In this document: in pieces, positions 50,677-59,762 of the stretch
Position numbering within the stretch: position 1 is the first letter of the stretch
How the letters are laid out: each line of letters opens with the position of its first letter
Source of the DNA: Feifania hominis
GTDB taxonomy: Bacteria > Bacillota > Clostridia > Oscillospirales > Feifaniaceae
Reading direction: 5' to 3'
DNA length: 64,000 nucleotides
Assembly (NCBI RefSeq): GCF_014384765.1
Contig: NZ_JACRSP010000001.1
Location: 372,001 to 436,000, forward strand
Position numbers and translations under genes: made by a program
The notes under the pieces: generated by a model
What the model was told of the DNA's origin: nothing
Seen by the model: only the letters and a program-made list of their open reading frames with translations
Database searches by the model: none

Positions 50677-53169
50677 ATGCCGGATCACATTGAGATACGG
50701 GGCGCCCGTGTCCACAACCTGAAAAACATAGACATTGACGTTCCGCTGAATCGCATCGTGGGGATTGCCGGCGTTTCGGGCTCTGGCAAATCCTCGCTTG
50801 CGCTTGGCGTTCTCTATGCCGAGGGCTCCAGACGGTATCTGGAATCTCTCTCCACCTATACCAGACGGCGCATGACGGGAGCTGCGGCGGCGGATGTCGA
50901 CGAGGTGCTCTATGTGCCCGCGTCGCTCGCGCTGCACCAGAGGCCCGGCGTACCCGGAATCCGCAGCACGTTCGGCACCGGTACGGAGCTTTTGAGCAGT
51001 CTGCGGCTGATGTTCTCGAGGCTTGCGAGTCACCGCTGCCCGAACGGACACTATCTCAGACCGTCGATCGACGTGGCGGCGGGCAGAGAGCTTGTCTGCC
51101 CGGAGTGCGACGCGCACTTTTACGCGCCCTCCGCCGAGGAGTTGGCGTTCAACAGCCAGGGGGCATGTCCAGCCTGCGGCGGCACGGGGACCGTGCGCAC
51201 CGTGGACGAATCCACACTGGTACCCGATGAGTCCCTTTCCATTGACGAGGGAGCGGTCGCACCCTGGAACACGCTGATGTGGTCGCTGATGACCGATGTG
51301 TGCCGGGCGATGGGGGTACGCACAGATGTGCCGTTTTCCGAGCTCACCGCACAAGAGCGGGAAATCGTCTTTCACGGCCCGGCGGAGAAGAAGCACATTC
51401 TCTATCAGGCCAAGAACAGCAACCAGGCGGGCGAGCTAAATTTTACTTACTACAATGCGGTCTACACCGTTGAAAACGCCCTCGCCAAGGTAAAGGACGA
51501 AAAGGGCATGAAGCGGGTCGAAAAGTTTCTCAGAGAGGACCCCTGTCCCGACTGCGCAGGCACGCGCCTGTGTGCCGCTGCGAGAGCGCCGAGACTGTGC
51601 GGCCTCTCCCTCGACGAGGCCTGTGCAAGGCCTCTTGCGCAGCTTGCGGAGTGGGTGGCCGAGGTGCCGCACGCTCTGCCGGAGGAGATGCGGCCCATGG
51701 CTGAGACCATCTGCAATTCGTTTCTTCTGGGGGCGAAGCGGCTGTTGGATCTCGGCCTCGGCTACCTCTGCCTGGAGCGCGCAAGCTCCACACTGTCCAC
51801 CGGCGAGCGCCAGCGTATGCAGCTTGCGAGAGCTGTGAGAAACCGCACCACGGGCGTGCTGTATGTGCTGGACGAGCCGTCGATCGGTCTGCACCCCGCC
51901 AACATGGTGGGCCTCACGGGCGTCATGCGGGATCTGATTGCAGATGGGAACTCCGTGATTCTGGTCGACCACGACACGCAGGTTCTCCGCGAGGCGGACT
52001 GGTTTATTGAAATGGGGCCGCAGGCCGGAGCGGACGGGGGGACTGTGATTGCGCAGGGCTCGCTTGAGACGCTTGGAGCGGGCGCCGCCTCGCAGATCGC
52101 CCCCTTTCTGACGGGGCGGGAAAAGCCGCGGGTGCGGCACTGTGCAGCAGTGGACAGGATGTTTGAAAACGGCATCATTGAGCTTCAAACCGAAGCGATT
52201 CACACCGTAAAACCGCTCGAGGTGAGTATCCCCAAAGGACGGTTGACAGCCGTGACCGGCGTGTCGGGCTCGGGAAAGACGACGCTGATTCTCGAGAGCC
52301 TGATTCCGGCTTTGGAGGCGGCCATAGAGGGGAAAAAGCTGCCCGGCCACATCAGGGGGGTGAGTGCCGACGGTATCCGGCGGGTCAAGCTGATCGACGC
52401 GTCGCCGATCGGCATCAATGTGCGTTCCACTGTGGCGACTTATGCCAATGTTCACGACGAGCTGAGAAAGGCCTACGCAAAAACAGCCGACGCCAAAGCC
52501 GGCGGATACCGGGCGGGGGACTTCTCCTACAACACGGGTGCGCTGCGCTGCCCCACCTGCGACGGCACGGGGACAATCAGCCTGGATGTTCAGTTTCTGC
52601 CCGATGTGGAGATCCCGTGCCCCGACTGCAGGGGGACGAGATACCGCAGAGAGGCCTGGCAGATCTTACGCCGGAGCAGAGGCGGAGAGTGCCGCTCTCT
52701 GCCGGAGCTGATGGCGATGGATGTCAGACGGGCCATGGCCGCCTGTGAGGATTTGAAGACCGTGCAGGGCAGACTCCAGGTGCTGGAGAGTCTGGGTCTT
52801 GGCTATCTGACGCTGGGCGAGGCCACCCCGACACTCTCCGGCGGTGAGGCCCAGCGGCTGAAGCTGGCCGCCGAGATGGGCAGGCAGCAGAGCGACACGG
52901 TCTTTGTCTTCGACGAGCCGACCATCGGGCTGCATCCGCTGGATGTGCGGGTGCTCATCGGCGTATTTCAAAGGCTTCTTGACGCGGGGGCGACGGTCAT
53001 TGTCATCGAGCATGATCTGGATATGATTGCAAATGCCGACTACGTGGTGGACATGGGGCCGGGCGGCGGTGAACTGGGCGGCCGAATCGTGGCGGCCGGC
53101 ACACCTCAGCAGCTCGCGCAAAATCCGGACAGTCTCACCGCAGGCTATCTCAAAGAGATTCTGGAATAG
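50677..53169 (+). CDS. UvrA2-like ABC ATPase, paralogue 2
   Basis: The 830-residue tandem-ABC protein of the UvrA family has N-terminal MPDHIEIRGARVHNLKNIDI, close to canonical UvrA. The two Walker A are GVSGSGKSSLALGVLYAEG and GVSGSGKTTLILESL. Signatures are LSTGERQRMQLA (Gly-to-Thr in the first) and LSGGEAQRLKLA. Walker B: VLDEPSIGLHP and VFDEPTIGLHP. Zinc cysteines are in CPECDAHF, CPACGGTGT, CPDCAGTR, CPTCDGTGT and CPDCRGTRY. It is shorter than UvrA1 and appears to lack the UvrB-binding insertion, so UvrA2-like is the best call. The start at 50677 follows GAGGAG; the longer upstream frame belongs to the GNAT region. Confidence 0.9.
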   Translation: MPDHIEIRGARVHNLKNIDIDVPLNRIVGIAGVSGSGKSSLALGVLYAEGSRRYLESLSTYTRRRMTGAAAADVDEVLYVPASLALHQRPGVPGIRSTFGTGTELLSSLRLMFSRLASHRCPNGHYLRPSIDVAAGRELVCPECDAHFYAPSAEELAFNSQGACPACGGTGTVRTVDESTLVPDESLSIDEGAVAPWNTLMWSLMTDVCRAMGVRTDVPFSELTAQEREIVFHGPAEKKHILYQAKNSNQAGELNFTYYNAVYTVENALAKVKDEKGMKRVEKFLREDPCPDCAGTRLCAAARAPRLCGLSLDEACARPLAQLAEWVAEVPHALPEEMRPMAETICNSFLLGAKRLLDLGLGYLCLERASSTLSTGERQRMQLARAVRNRTTGVLYVLDEPSIGLHPANMVGLTGVMRDLIADGNSVILVDHDTQVLREADWFIEMGPQAGADGGTVIAQGSLETLGAGAASQIAPFLTGREKPRVRHCAAVDRMFENGIIELQTEAIHTVKPLEVSIPKGRLTAVTGVSGSGKTTLILESLIPALEAAIEGKKLPGHIRGVSADGIRRVKLIDASPIGINVRSTVATYANVHDELRKAYAKTADAKAGGYRAGDFSYNTGALRCPTCDGTGTISLDVQFLPDVEIPCPDCRGTRYRREAWQILRRSRGGECRSLPELMAMDVRRAMAACEDLKTVQGRLQVLESLGLGYLTLGEATPTLSGGEAQRLKLAAEMGRQQSDTVFVFDEPTIGLHPLDVRVLIGVFQRLLDAGATVIVIEHDLDMIANADYVVDMGPGGGELGGRIVAAGTPQQLAQNPDSLTAGYLKEILE

Positions 53170-53181
53170 AAGAACAGAAAA

Positions 53182-53219
53182 AGAGCGGGACACGGGGCGG
53201 CAGCCCTGTGTCCCGCTCT
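53182..53219 (-). terminator. Terminator of the minus-strand HAD gene
   Basis: AGAGCGGGACACGGGG pairs with CCCTGTGTCCCGCTCT (one mismatch). On the minus strand it is followed by TTTTT; on the plus strand there is no T-run. Confidence 0.85.
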
Positions 53220-53239
53220 GCGTATGTGGAAAAAGCGGG

Positions 53240-54043
53240 CTACAGCCCGAGCTGTTCGAGCATGTGCAAGACGCCCTCATGGTTGTTGTCGAGCGTAATG
53301 CGGTCAGCGCTGCGGCGCACCGGTTCGGGGGCGTTTGCCATGGCGACGCCGAGGCCGGTGGCGCGCAGCATGTCCACATCGTTGAAGTTGTCGCCGAACG
53401 AGACGGCTTTCTCAAGCGGAATGCCATAGTGTTCGCAGATGGCGCGCACCGCCCCCGATTTGACGGCGCTGCGGTCGGTGATTTCGAGGTAGGTGGTGCT
53501 GGACCGGTGAGCGGCGAGCATGGGATAGGCCTCGGTGATTTCCCGGGCGATCTGGTCGGTTGTCTCCGGCTGGCAGATGAGCAGAATTTTGTGAACCTGA
53601 TCGACCCCGCTGAGCAGCTCACCGAAGTCGCCCTGCTCGGCGGGAACTTCGATGACCTCACTCTCAAAGACGATGCGCGGGTCCTGCGCGTCGTCGACAA
53701 GCCAGCGGTCGTCCGCGTAGAGATTGAGAGAAGTTCCGGGCCAGGCGGGACCGATTCGGCTGAGCAGCTCGAGTGCGAGCGCCTTGTCGAAGCCGATGCT
53801 GCGCACGGGGCGGCGTTCTTCATCGAGTGTCAGCGCGCCGCTGTGGCAGACAATGGGGTAACGCACGCCGATGGCGTCCTGAATCAGATAGATGGCCCGC
53901 GGCATGCGCGCCGACACCAGGATAAAGGGAATGCCCCGCCGATCGAGTTCGCGGATTTTGGCAGCGGTGGCCTCCCGGACGCGAAAGGTGCTGTCGAGCA
54001 GGGTTCCGTCGATGTCGGAAAAGACAATTTGATAGGGGTTCAT
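53240..54043 (-). CDS. HAD-superfamily (Cof-type) phosphatase, second copy
   Basis: The 267-residue HAD IIB protein has motif I IVFSDIDGTLLDS, motif II SARMPRA, motif III lysine in AVKSGAVRAICEHYG, and motif IV SFGDNFNDVDML. The substrate is unknown. The start at 54043 follows GAGGAG. It is only distantly similar to the HAD protein at 11261-12049 (different cap, different motif II), so it is not a recent duplicate. Confidence 0.92.
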   Translation of the reverse strand: MNPYQIVFSDIDGTLLDSTFRVREATAAKIRELDRRGIPFILVSARMPRAIYLIQDAIGVRYPIVCHSGALTLDEERRPVRSIGFDKALALELLSRIGPAWPGTSLNLYADDRWLVDDAQDPRIVFESEVIEVPAEQGDFGELLSGVDQVHKILLICQPETTDQIAREITEAYPMLAAHRSSTTYLEITDRSAVKSGAVRAICEHYGIPLEKAVSFGDNFNDVDMLRATGLGVAMANAPEPVRRSADRITLDNNHEGVLHMLEQLGL

Positions 54044-54140
54044 AAAGCGACTCCTCTGACAGTGAATTTCGGACAGTAAGGCCATTTTACTACGTTGGTC
54101 GGCGCGCCGTCAACGAATTTGACAGCGGCAGCGACAGGTA

Positions 54141-54169
54141 TTGCGCGGCTTTGAAAAATCAGATATACT
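54141..54169 (+). promoter_or_regulatory. MATE gene promoter
   Basis: TTGCGC (54141-54146), 17 bp, TATACT (54164-54169). Confidence 0.6.
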
Positions 54170-54205
54170 GGAACAACTGAGCTTGCAGAGAACAAAGTTT
54201 AGGGA

Positions 54206-55624
54206 ATGGGAAGGACGAGGGGCTTGAAAATTGCAAAACTGTTTGAGGCACAGGATGTCACGACCGGAACGCCGTGGCTGCGTATCACACAGCTGACTGT
54301 GCCGATGCTGCTGGGCAACATTGCCCAGCAGCTCTACAACACGGTCGACACCATTGTCGTCGGCCGCTATGTGGGTGACAACGCGCTGGCTGCGGTCGGC
54401 GGGGCGTCTCCGATTCTCAATTTGCTGCTGGTGCTGTTCATTGGCATCTCGACGGGCGCGGGGATTCTGGTCTCGCAGCGCTTTGGCGCACACGACCGCG
54501 AGGGGCTTGCGAGAGTGATTGGAAACTGCATCACCGTCACCGCGATTGCGACGGTGATCAGCATGGCAATCGGCGTACTTGCGGCGCGGCCGCTGCTTCG
54601 GCTCATGCATACGCCGCCGGCTGTCTACGAGTGGTGTGCAGACTATCTGACCATCTTCTTTTTGGGCATTGCCGGCTTTGTCTATTACAACATCCTCTCG
54701 GGTATTCTGCGCGGCCTGGGAGACAATGTGTCGGCGCTTCTGTTTTTGCTCGTGTCAACGGCGATCAACATCGTGCTCGATCTCTGGTTTGTGGCCGGGT
54801 TCGGCATGGGTGTTGCGGGCGTGGCGCTGGCGACCGTGATCGCGCAGGGGATTTCGGCGGTGCTCTGCACATGGAAGCTGTTTCGCATGCGTAAGCACTT
54901 CCACCTGAAAAAGAGCGATCTGCGTCTTGACGCCTCGTGCGTGCGGGGAATCATCGGACTCGGTCTGCCGAGCGGCGTCTCGCAGGGTGTGTTCTCCATC
55001 TCGGCGCTGCTGGTGCAGTCGCTGACAAACAGCCTCGGGGAAATCGTGATGGCCTGCAACGTCGTCGTGATGCGCATCGACGGCTTTGCCATGATGCCCG
55101 CGTTTTCCATCGGGGTGGCAATGACGACCTACGCCGGCCAGAATTACGGCGCGGGACAGACGAGACGTCTGCGCGACGGTGCACGGCAGGGAATCCTGGT
55201 GGCGCTCGTTATGTCGGCGGTTCTGACAGGGGGAATCCTGCTCTTCGGCGAGCAGCTCGCCTGGATTTTTACCGACACGCAGGCCCTCATCGGCATGAGT
55301 GTACAGATGCTGCGCATTCTCGCGGTGGGCTATCTGGTCTTCGGTGTGAGCCAGGCGCTCAGCGGCTTTATGAGAGGGATTGGAGATACGAGAACACCGA
55401 TGTGGATTGCGATCATCACGCAGGTCGTTTTGCGGCTGCCGCTCGCGTATCTGTTTGCATGGCTCAGTCGGGATGCAGAGTACCCGAACGGCCGGCCGGA
55501 GTCGCTGTTTGCGTCTCTTGTCATCTCCTGGACGATCGCAGCGGTCCTCACCGTTGCCGCCTACCGGCGCAAGGTGCGAAAGCTGATGAAGGGCGTCGCC
55601 CAAGTGCAAGGCGCGCAGGCGTGA
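54206..55624 (+). CDS. MATE-family multidrug efflux protein
   Basis: The 472-residue membrane protein has 12 predicted helices in two six-helix halves. It expels cationic drugs in exchange for Na+ or H+. The N-terminal PMLLGNIAQQLYNTVDTIVVGRYVGDNALAAVG is a MATE hallmark (two segments), as is the repeated LRGLGDNVSALLF / MRGIGDTRTPMWI at the half-ends. A TTG at 54224, eight bases after AAGGA, is a credible alternative start. It ends at a bidirectional terminator shared with glycerate kinase. Confidence 0.94.
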   Translation: MGRTRGLKIAKLFEAQDVTTGTPWLRITQLTVPMLLGNIAQQLYNTVDTIVVGRYVGDNALAAVGGASPILNLLLVLFIGISTGAGILVSQRFGAHDREGLARVIGNCITVTAIATVISMAIGVLAARPLLRLMHTPPAVYEWCADYLTIFFLGIAGFVYYNILSGILRGLGDNVSALLFLLVSTAINIVLDLWFVAGFGMGVAGVALATVIAQGISAVLCTWKLFRMRKHFHLKKSDLRLDASCVRGIIGLGLPSGVSQGVFSISALLVQSLTNSLGEIVMACNVVVMRIDGFAMMPAFSIGVAMTTYAGQNYGAGQTRRLRDGARQGILVALVMSAVLTGGILLFGEQLAWIFTDTQALIGMSVQMLRILAVGYLVFGVSQALSGFMRGIGDTRTPMWIAIITQVVLRLPLAYLFAWLSRDAEYPNGRPESLFASLVISWTIAAVLTVAAYRRKVRKLMKGVAQVQGAQA

Positions 55625-55630
55625 AAGAAT

Positions 55631-55667
55631 AAAAAAGGAGTCTCAACTGCGGTTGAGACTCCTTTTT
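55631..55667. terminator. Bidirectional terminator
   Basis: AAAAAGGAGTCTCAAC pairs perfectly with GTTGAGACTCCTTTTT over a TGCG loop. It sits between the convergent MATE (+) and glycerate kinase (-) genes. Confidence 0.95.
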
Positions 55668-55675
55668 GCTGTGAT

Positions 55676-56812
55676 TCAGCGGTGGACGACTCCGAGGAAA
55701 TGGAACAGATTGTCGACTGTGAGATAGAGGTCGTCGTGCGCGCGCAGCTTTGCCTCCCGGTAGGGCACGGCGACGCGGTTGATGCTGAAAATGCCGCTGA
55801 CTCCCCGGTCGTAGGCGGCTTCGGCGCCGTCTCCGATATCGCCGACAATGGCGATGAGTGGAACGCCCGCGCGCTGCGTGCGCGCGGCGACGCCGATGAC
55901 GACCTTGCCCCGAATGGACTGGGAGTCGATCTTGCCCTCGCCGGTGAGCACGAGATCGACCCCGTCGAGCAGCTCGTCGAAGCGCACGGTGTCAAGGACG
56001 GTCTCGATGCCCATCTGGAGCTTCGACGAGAGAAAAGCGAGCATCCCGAAGCCCATACCGCCCGCGGCGCCCGCGCCGGGAGTGCCGGCAAGGTCTCTGC
56101 CGAGATCCCGGCGGACGACCTCGTCCATGTGACGCAGACCGCGGTCGAGCTGACGAACCATTTCCTCATCGGCCCCTTTCTGCGGCGCGAAGACATGGGC
56201 GGCGCCCGTCTCGCCGAAGAGCGGGTTGTCGATGTCGCACATGGTGAGAATTTCGACGGACGAAAGCTCTGTCATGAGACCGGAGAGATCAATGTGCGCA
56301 ACCCGCTCGAGCGTACCGCCCGTGGGCACAAAAGTCTCGCCGGCTGCATTGGAAAAGCATACTCCAAGAGCCGAGGCGGCACCGGCGCCGGCGTCGTTGG
56401 TGGCGCTGCCGCCGAGGCCGACGATGATTTTTTTGCAGCCGCTTTTGGCGGCGTGGGCGATCAGCTCGCCGACGCCGTATGTGGTGGCGCGCAGAGGATC
56501 GGGGTGATCCCCCACCAGAGGAAGACCGGCGCAGGCCGCCATTTCGATGACGGCGGTGCTCCCGCCGTCGACGACACCGTAGCAGGCGGCCACCGACTCG
56601 CCGAACGGGCCGCTGACCGTGACGCTGCGGCGCTCGCCGGACAGGGCACTGAGAAAGGCGTCCACGCTGCCCTCGCCGCCGTCGGCCACGGGAATTTTGA
56701 TGATTTCGGCGCCGGGGATGTTGTGAGTGATGGCGCGCTGCATGATGTCGCAGATCTCCTGGGAGGACATGGTGCCCTTGAACGAGTCGGGGATGAGCAG
56801 AAACTTTTTCAA
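55676..56812 (-). CDS. glxK: Glycerate kinase (GlxK/GarK type)
   Basis: This enzyme phosphorylates D-glycerate with ATP. The 378-residue protein has LLIPDSFKGTMSS at the N terminus, PVADGGEGSVDA, GLGGSATNDAGAGAASALG, TMCDIDNPLFG and LVLTGEGKIDSQS, all diagnostic of the type 1 family (2-phosphoglycerate-forming in characterised members). The TTG start at 56812 overlaps the upstream dehydrogenase stop (TTGA), so the pair is co-translated. Confidence 0.95.
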   Translation of the reverse strand: MKKFLLIPDSFKGTMSSQEICDIMQRAITHNIPGAEIIKIPVADGGEGSVDAFLSALSGERRSVTVSGPFGESVAACYGVVDGGSTAVIEMAACAGLPLVGDHPDPLRATTYGVGELIAHAAKSGCKKIIVGLGGSATNDAGAGAASALGVCFSNAAGETFVPTGGTLERVAHIDLSGLMTELSSVEILTMCDIDNPLFGETGAAHVFAPQKGADEEMVRQLDRGLRHMDEVVRRDLGRDLAGTPGAGAAGGMGFGMLAFLSSKLQMGIETVLDTVRFDELLDGVDLVLTGEGKIDSQSIRGKVVIGVAARTQRAGVPLIAIVGDIGDGAEAAYDRGVSGIFSINRVAVPYREAKLRAHDDLYLTVDNLFHFLGVVHR

Positions 56813-57777
56813 AGCGACGCACCTCCCTCAGGGGGCAGGCTCGCAATGGCCTGACGGATGATATCCGCCGAGGCGTGAAAGCGCCGCAGTTCCTCAGGCG
56901 TGAGGTGGAATTCGCCGATCTCCTTGACGCCGGTACGGTTCAAGATGGCGGGCACGCCGCAGAAGACATCACTTTCGCCGTACTCGCCGTCGAGCAGCGT
57001 GGAGACCGGAATCATACGGTTTTCATCAAAGAGAATGGCCTTGATGATACCGACTGTGGCACCTGCGATTCCGAACTGGGTGTTGCCCTTACGGCTGAGT
57101 ACCTCAAAGCCCGAGCGGACCGTCCGCGAGAGGAGACCCTCGAGGTCGACCTCGCCGAAGCGCGCGCGGTCGTCGGCGACGATTTCAAGAAAGCTCTTGC
57201 CGCCGACGGTGACATGGCTCCAGGGGATCATCTGACTGTCGCCGTGTTCGCCCATGGTGTAGCCCTGAACGCTGCGCGGGTCAATGTTCATCAGCTCGCC
57301 GATGAGCGTCTTCAGGCGGGCCGAATCGAGCGCCGTGCCGGTGCCGATGACCTGGTTTTTCGGCAGACCCGAGAGGCGCCAGACATAGTAGGCCATGACG
57401 TCGACCGGGTTGGAAATCACAATAAAATGACCGTTGAAGCCGCTGGCCATAATGGGCGTGACGATGTCACCGACGATTTTGGCCGTGGCGCCGAGCATCT
57501 CGAGCCGGTCGATTGTTCCGCCGCGCGGCGCCGAGGCAGTGATGACCACAATGTCGGCGTCGGAGCAGTCGGCGTAGGAGCCGGTCTTGACGCGGATGTT
57601 GCGGCTGGCATATTCAACGCAGTGGCGCAGGTCGAGCACTTCGCCGCGAGCCTTTTCAGCGTTGACATCAAGGAGCATCACCTCGTCGCAGACCCCTGCG
57701 ATGACAAGATTGAACGCGATGGTGGACCCGACGTTTCCGGCGCCCACTATGACGACTTTGCTGCGGTTGACTGTCAT
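56809..57777 (-). CDS. L-lactate/malate dehydrogenase family protein
   Basis: The 322-residue NAD-dependent 2-hydroxyacid dehydrogenase has Rossmann motif VGAGNVGSTIAFNL, Asp in VMLLDVN (NAD preference), IVISNPVDVMAYYVW, substrate Arg in DSARLK and catalytic His in MGEHGDSQ. Lactate dehydrogenases usually have Gln at position 102 of the mobile loop. Here the loop reads ASAPRGGTIDR, with Arg in that place, as in malate dehydrogenases. The real substrate may thus be a dicarboxylate or another 2-oxoacid. The start at 57777 is chosen because upstream ATG codons overlap the promoter. It is operonic with glycerate kinase. Confidence 0.88.
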   Translation of the reverse strand: MTVNRSKVVIVGAGNVGSTIAFNLVIAGVCDEVMLLDVNAEKARGEVLDLRHCVEYASRNIRVKTGSYADCSDADIVVITASAPRGGTIDRLEMLGATAKIVGDIVTPIMASGFNGHFIVISNPVDVMAYYVWRLSGLPKNQVIGTGTALDSARLKTLIGELMNIDPRSVQGYTMGEHGDSQMIPWSHVTVGGKSFLEIVADDRARFGEVDLEGLLSRTVRSGFEVLSRKGNTQFGIAGATVGIIKAILFDENRMIPVSTLLDGEYGESDVFCGVPAILNRTGVKEIGEFHLTPEELRRFHASADIIRQAIASLPPEGGASL

Positions 57778-57811
57778 GGATGAATCACATCCCTCTCTGT
57801 TTGTTGACTCC

Positions 57812-57840
57812 ATTATAAAAGCGCCGCCGGAGAGCGTCAA
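57812..57840 (-). promoter_or_regulatory. Promoter of the dehydrogenase-glycerate kinase operon
   Basis: Minus strand: TTGACG (57840-57835), 17 bp, TATAAT (57817-57812). Confidence 0.88.
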
Positions 57841-57841
57841 C

Positions 57842-57879
57842 AAAAATCCCCGCCACCCTCTGAGGGCGGCGGGGATTTT
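57842..57879 (-). terminator. Terminator after the Cys-rich gene
   Basis: On the minus strand AATCCCCGCC pairs with GGCGGGGATT, followed by TTTTG. It ends at the -35 box of the next operon. Confidence 0.85.
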
Positions 57880-58089
57880 CTATTCGATGGAGAAGTCCTC
57901 CTGCCGGTACTCCGGCAGGGCGGCGGGGCGCTTGGGAATGCGCTTGAGCGGGTCGTAGCGGAACCGGCGGCAGCGGGCTCCGCACTCCACCATGCCCCGT
58001 TTGCGGCAGAGCAGCTGTCCGCCGCCCACCACGGTGACGGCGTGCTCACAGAGCTCACAGCGTGGTTCGATTTTCTTTCCAAAGATCAT
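57880..58089 (-). CDS. Small cysteine-rich protein of unknown function
   Basis: The 69-residue protein has five or more cysteines arranged CELCEH...LLCRKRG...ECGARC (residues 11-40), suggesting a zinc or iron-sulfur site, followed by a basic and proline-rich tail. I do not know its function. The ATG overlaps the ylbJ stop by 4 bp (ATGA), and GGGAGGAC precedes it, so it is co-expressed with ylbJ and may have a sporulation role. Confidence 0.8.
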   Translation of the reverse strand: MIFGKKIEPRCELCEHAVTVVGGGQLLCRKRGMVECGARCRRFRYDPLKRIPKRPAALPEYRQEDFSIE

Positions 58090-59306
58090 GGCGTCCTCCC
58101 AAGGTGTTCTTCCTGTTTAGTATAGCGCAACACAGCCCGCTTGGAAAGCCCCGATTTTTGCCTGCGCGGGACAATCGCCGCGATGCCCCAGGCGATACCC
58201 GCCGGAATGAGCAGCGCGCAGGAGAGCAGCAGGATATCGGAGAAGCCGACGCTCAAAATGGACTCTACACCGCTTTGAAGCGTTTTGCCGACCGAGATTT
58301 CAAATGGATAGAAAAAGAGCGCCACGTAGGTGAAAACAGACGCCAGAACCGACTGCACCGCCTTGCCGCCGATGTAGGGCAGAGAGCTCAGATCCGACTC
58401 TGAGAGAAACGAGAGAACCTGACAGTGTACCGATATGCCGGCCCAGCCCAGGATGCCGGCTGTGAGCGCGAGGCGGGAAGCGGCGCTTGCGGTGAGCGCT
58501 CCTGCGCCCCGCACACCCGCCGTGACCTCGAGCAGTCCGCCGAGCAGATTCTCAAAGAAAGCGGCGTCGAGTCCGGCGGGGGAGAACACGCGGGCGAAAA
58601 AGGCGGCGACAGCCGGGATGACGCCACTTAAGGTGAGCAGCTTTGTCACGACGGCAAAGAAGACGATAAACGCAATGACATAGATGAGGTTGTCGGTTGA
58701 GGAGCGCACCGATTTGGTCAGTGCGCCGGAGAGTCCGCGGGCCGTGCTGCCGCTCCCGCGGGAGGCGGGAACCCGGCTGCGGTCACCGTACTTGTAGAAG
58801 CGAAACAGAAAGCCGGTGCAGACACAGGCGGCGATGTGGCACACATAGAGCAGCACCCCCAGGCGAAAGTCCTTCCAGATGCCGATGCCGACCGAACCGA
58901 GGACAAATGCGGGACCTGAGTTGTTGCAGAAAGAGAGCAGCCGCTCGGCTTCGGTCTTGGTGCAGTAGCCGCTCTGATAGAGTGAGATCGCGGTGTTTGC
59001 GCCGACCGGATAGCCGCTGAGAATGCCGAGAAAGAACGCAAGGCAGCAGCTTTTGGGCACGTTGAAAACCGGTCGCATGAGAAAGCCGAACACGGTGCCA
59101 AGCTGGCGTGCGCCGCCGGTCTCAATGAGCAGCGACGCAAAGACAAAAAAGGGGAAGAGCGCGGGGATGATAACCCGAAAACAGACGCCGAGGCTCTCGA
59201 TGACGGCGGCCGAGACCTCGCCCGGATAGCGGATGAGCGCCGCGATACAGGCGAGTATCGCGGCAGGCAGAAGAAAGCGAAAACACTTTTTGATCAGAAA
59301 TCCCAA
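58086..59306 (-). CDS. ylbJ: Sporulation integral membrane protein YlbJ
   Basis: The 406-residue membrane protein has about nine helices and nucleoside-recognition 'Gate' domains. Characteristic blocks are FRVIIPALFPFFVFASLL, FLGILSGYPVGANTA, LLSFCNNSGPAFVLGSVG and LLEVTAGVRGAG. YlbJ is needed for spore cortex formation in Bacillus. The TTG start at 59306 follows AAAGGAG by eight bases. It is transcribed divergently from yqfC. Confidence 0.94.
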   Translation of the reverse strand: MGFLIKKCFRFLLPAAILACIAALIRYPGEVSAAVIESLGVCFRVIIPALFPFFVFASLLIETGGARQLGTVFGFLMRPVFNVPKSCCLAFFLGILSGYPVGANTAISLYQSGYCTKTEAERLLSFCNNSGPAFVLGSVGIGIWKDFRLGVLLYVCHIAACVCTGFLFRFYKYGDRSRVPASRGSGSTARGLSGALTKSVRSSTDNLIYVIAFIVFFAVVTKLLTLSGVIPAVAAFFARVFSPAGLDAAFFENLLGGLLEVTAGVRGAGALTASAASRLALTAGILGWAGISVHCQVLSFLSESDLSSLPYIGGKAVQSVLASVFTYVALFFYPFEISVGKTLQSGVESILSVGFSDILLLSCALLIPAGIAWGIAAIVPRRQKSGLSKRAVLRYTKQEEHLGRTP

Positions 59307-59433
59307 GCAGGCCGCTCCTTTCCATGACGGGAGAGCCCCGCCGTTTTCCGTATAGGCTAATATATTACCGGCGAAGTCATTTTACCATCGCCGCCGGCAT
59401 AAATTTTTGTTAGAACAGCATACAGGAGGAGCC

Positions 59434-59736
59434 ATGGCCAGAAGAACAAAGGACAGCGATCACCGGGGAATCCGCGAGCGGATCGCCGACATCAGCCAGG
59501 CGCTCGATATCCCGAGTGACGCGCTCACCGGGGGCAGCCGTATCGAGCTGCTGGGCAACCGCGCGCTCACCGTCGAGTCGCACAAGGGCATTTTGGAATA
59601 CAACGACGACTGCATCCGCCTGTCGGGCGGCAATGTGGTCATCGTGGTGCGGGGCAAGAACCTCAATTTGAAAAATCTCACCGCAGAGTATGCCGAGATC
59701 ACGGGATTTATTGTCGGAATTGACTTTACGGCCTGA
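59434..59736 (+). CDS. yqfC: Sporulation protein YqfC
   Basis: The 100-residue protein of the YqfC/YabP-like family has GGSRIELLGNRALTVESHKGILEYNDD and IRLSGGNVVIVVRGKNL, which are diagnostic. It is made under sigma-E in Bacillus. The start at 59434 lies behind AGGAGGA; an upstream in-frame start at 59407 adds unrelated residues. yqfD follows after 26 bp. Confidence 0.94.
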   Translation: MARRTKDSDHRGIRERIADISQALDIPSDALTGGSRIELLGNRALTVESHKGILEYNDDCIRLSGGNVVIVVRGKNLNLKNLTAEYAEITGFIVGIDFTA

Positions 59737-59762
59737 CTCGTGCGCCGGATAAGGAGTAAACT

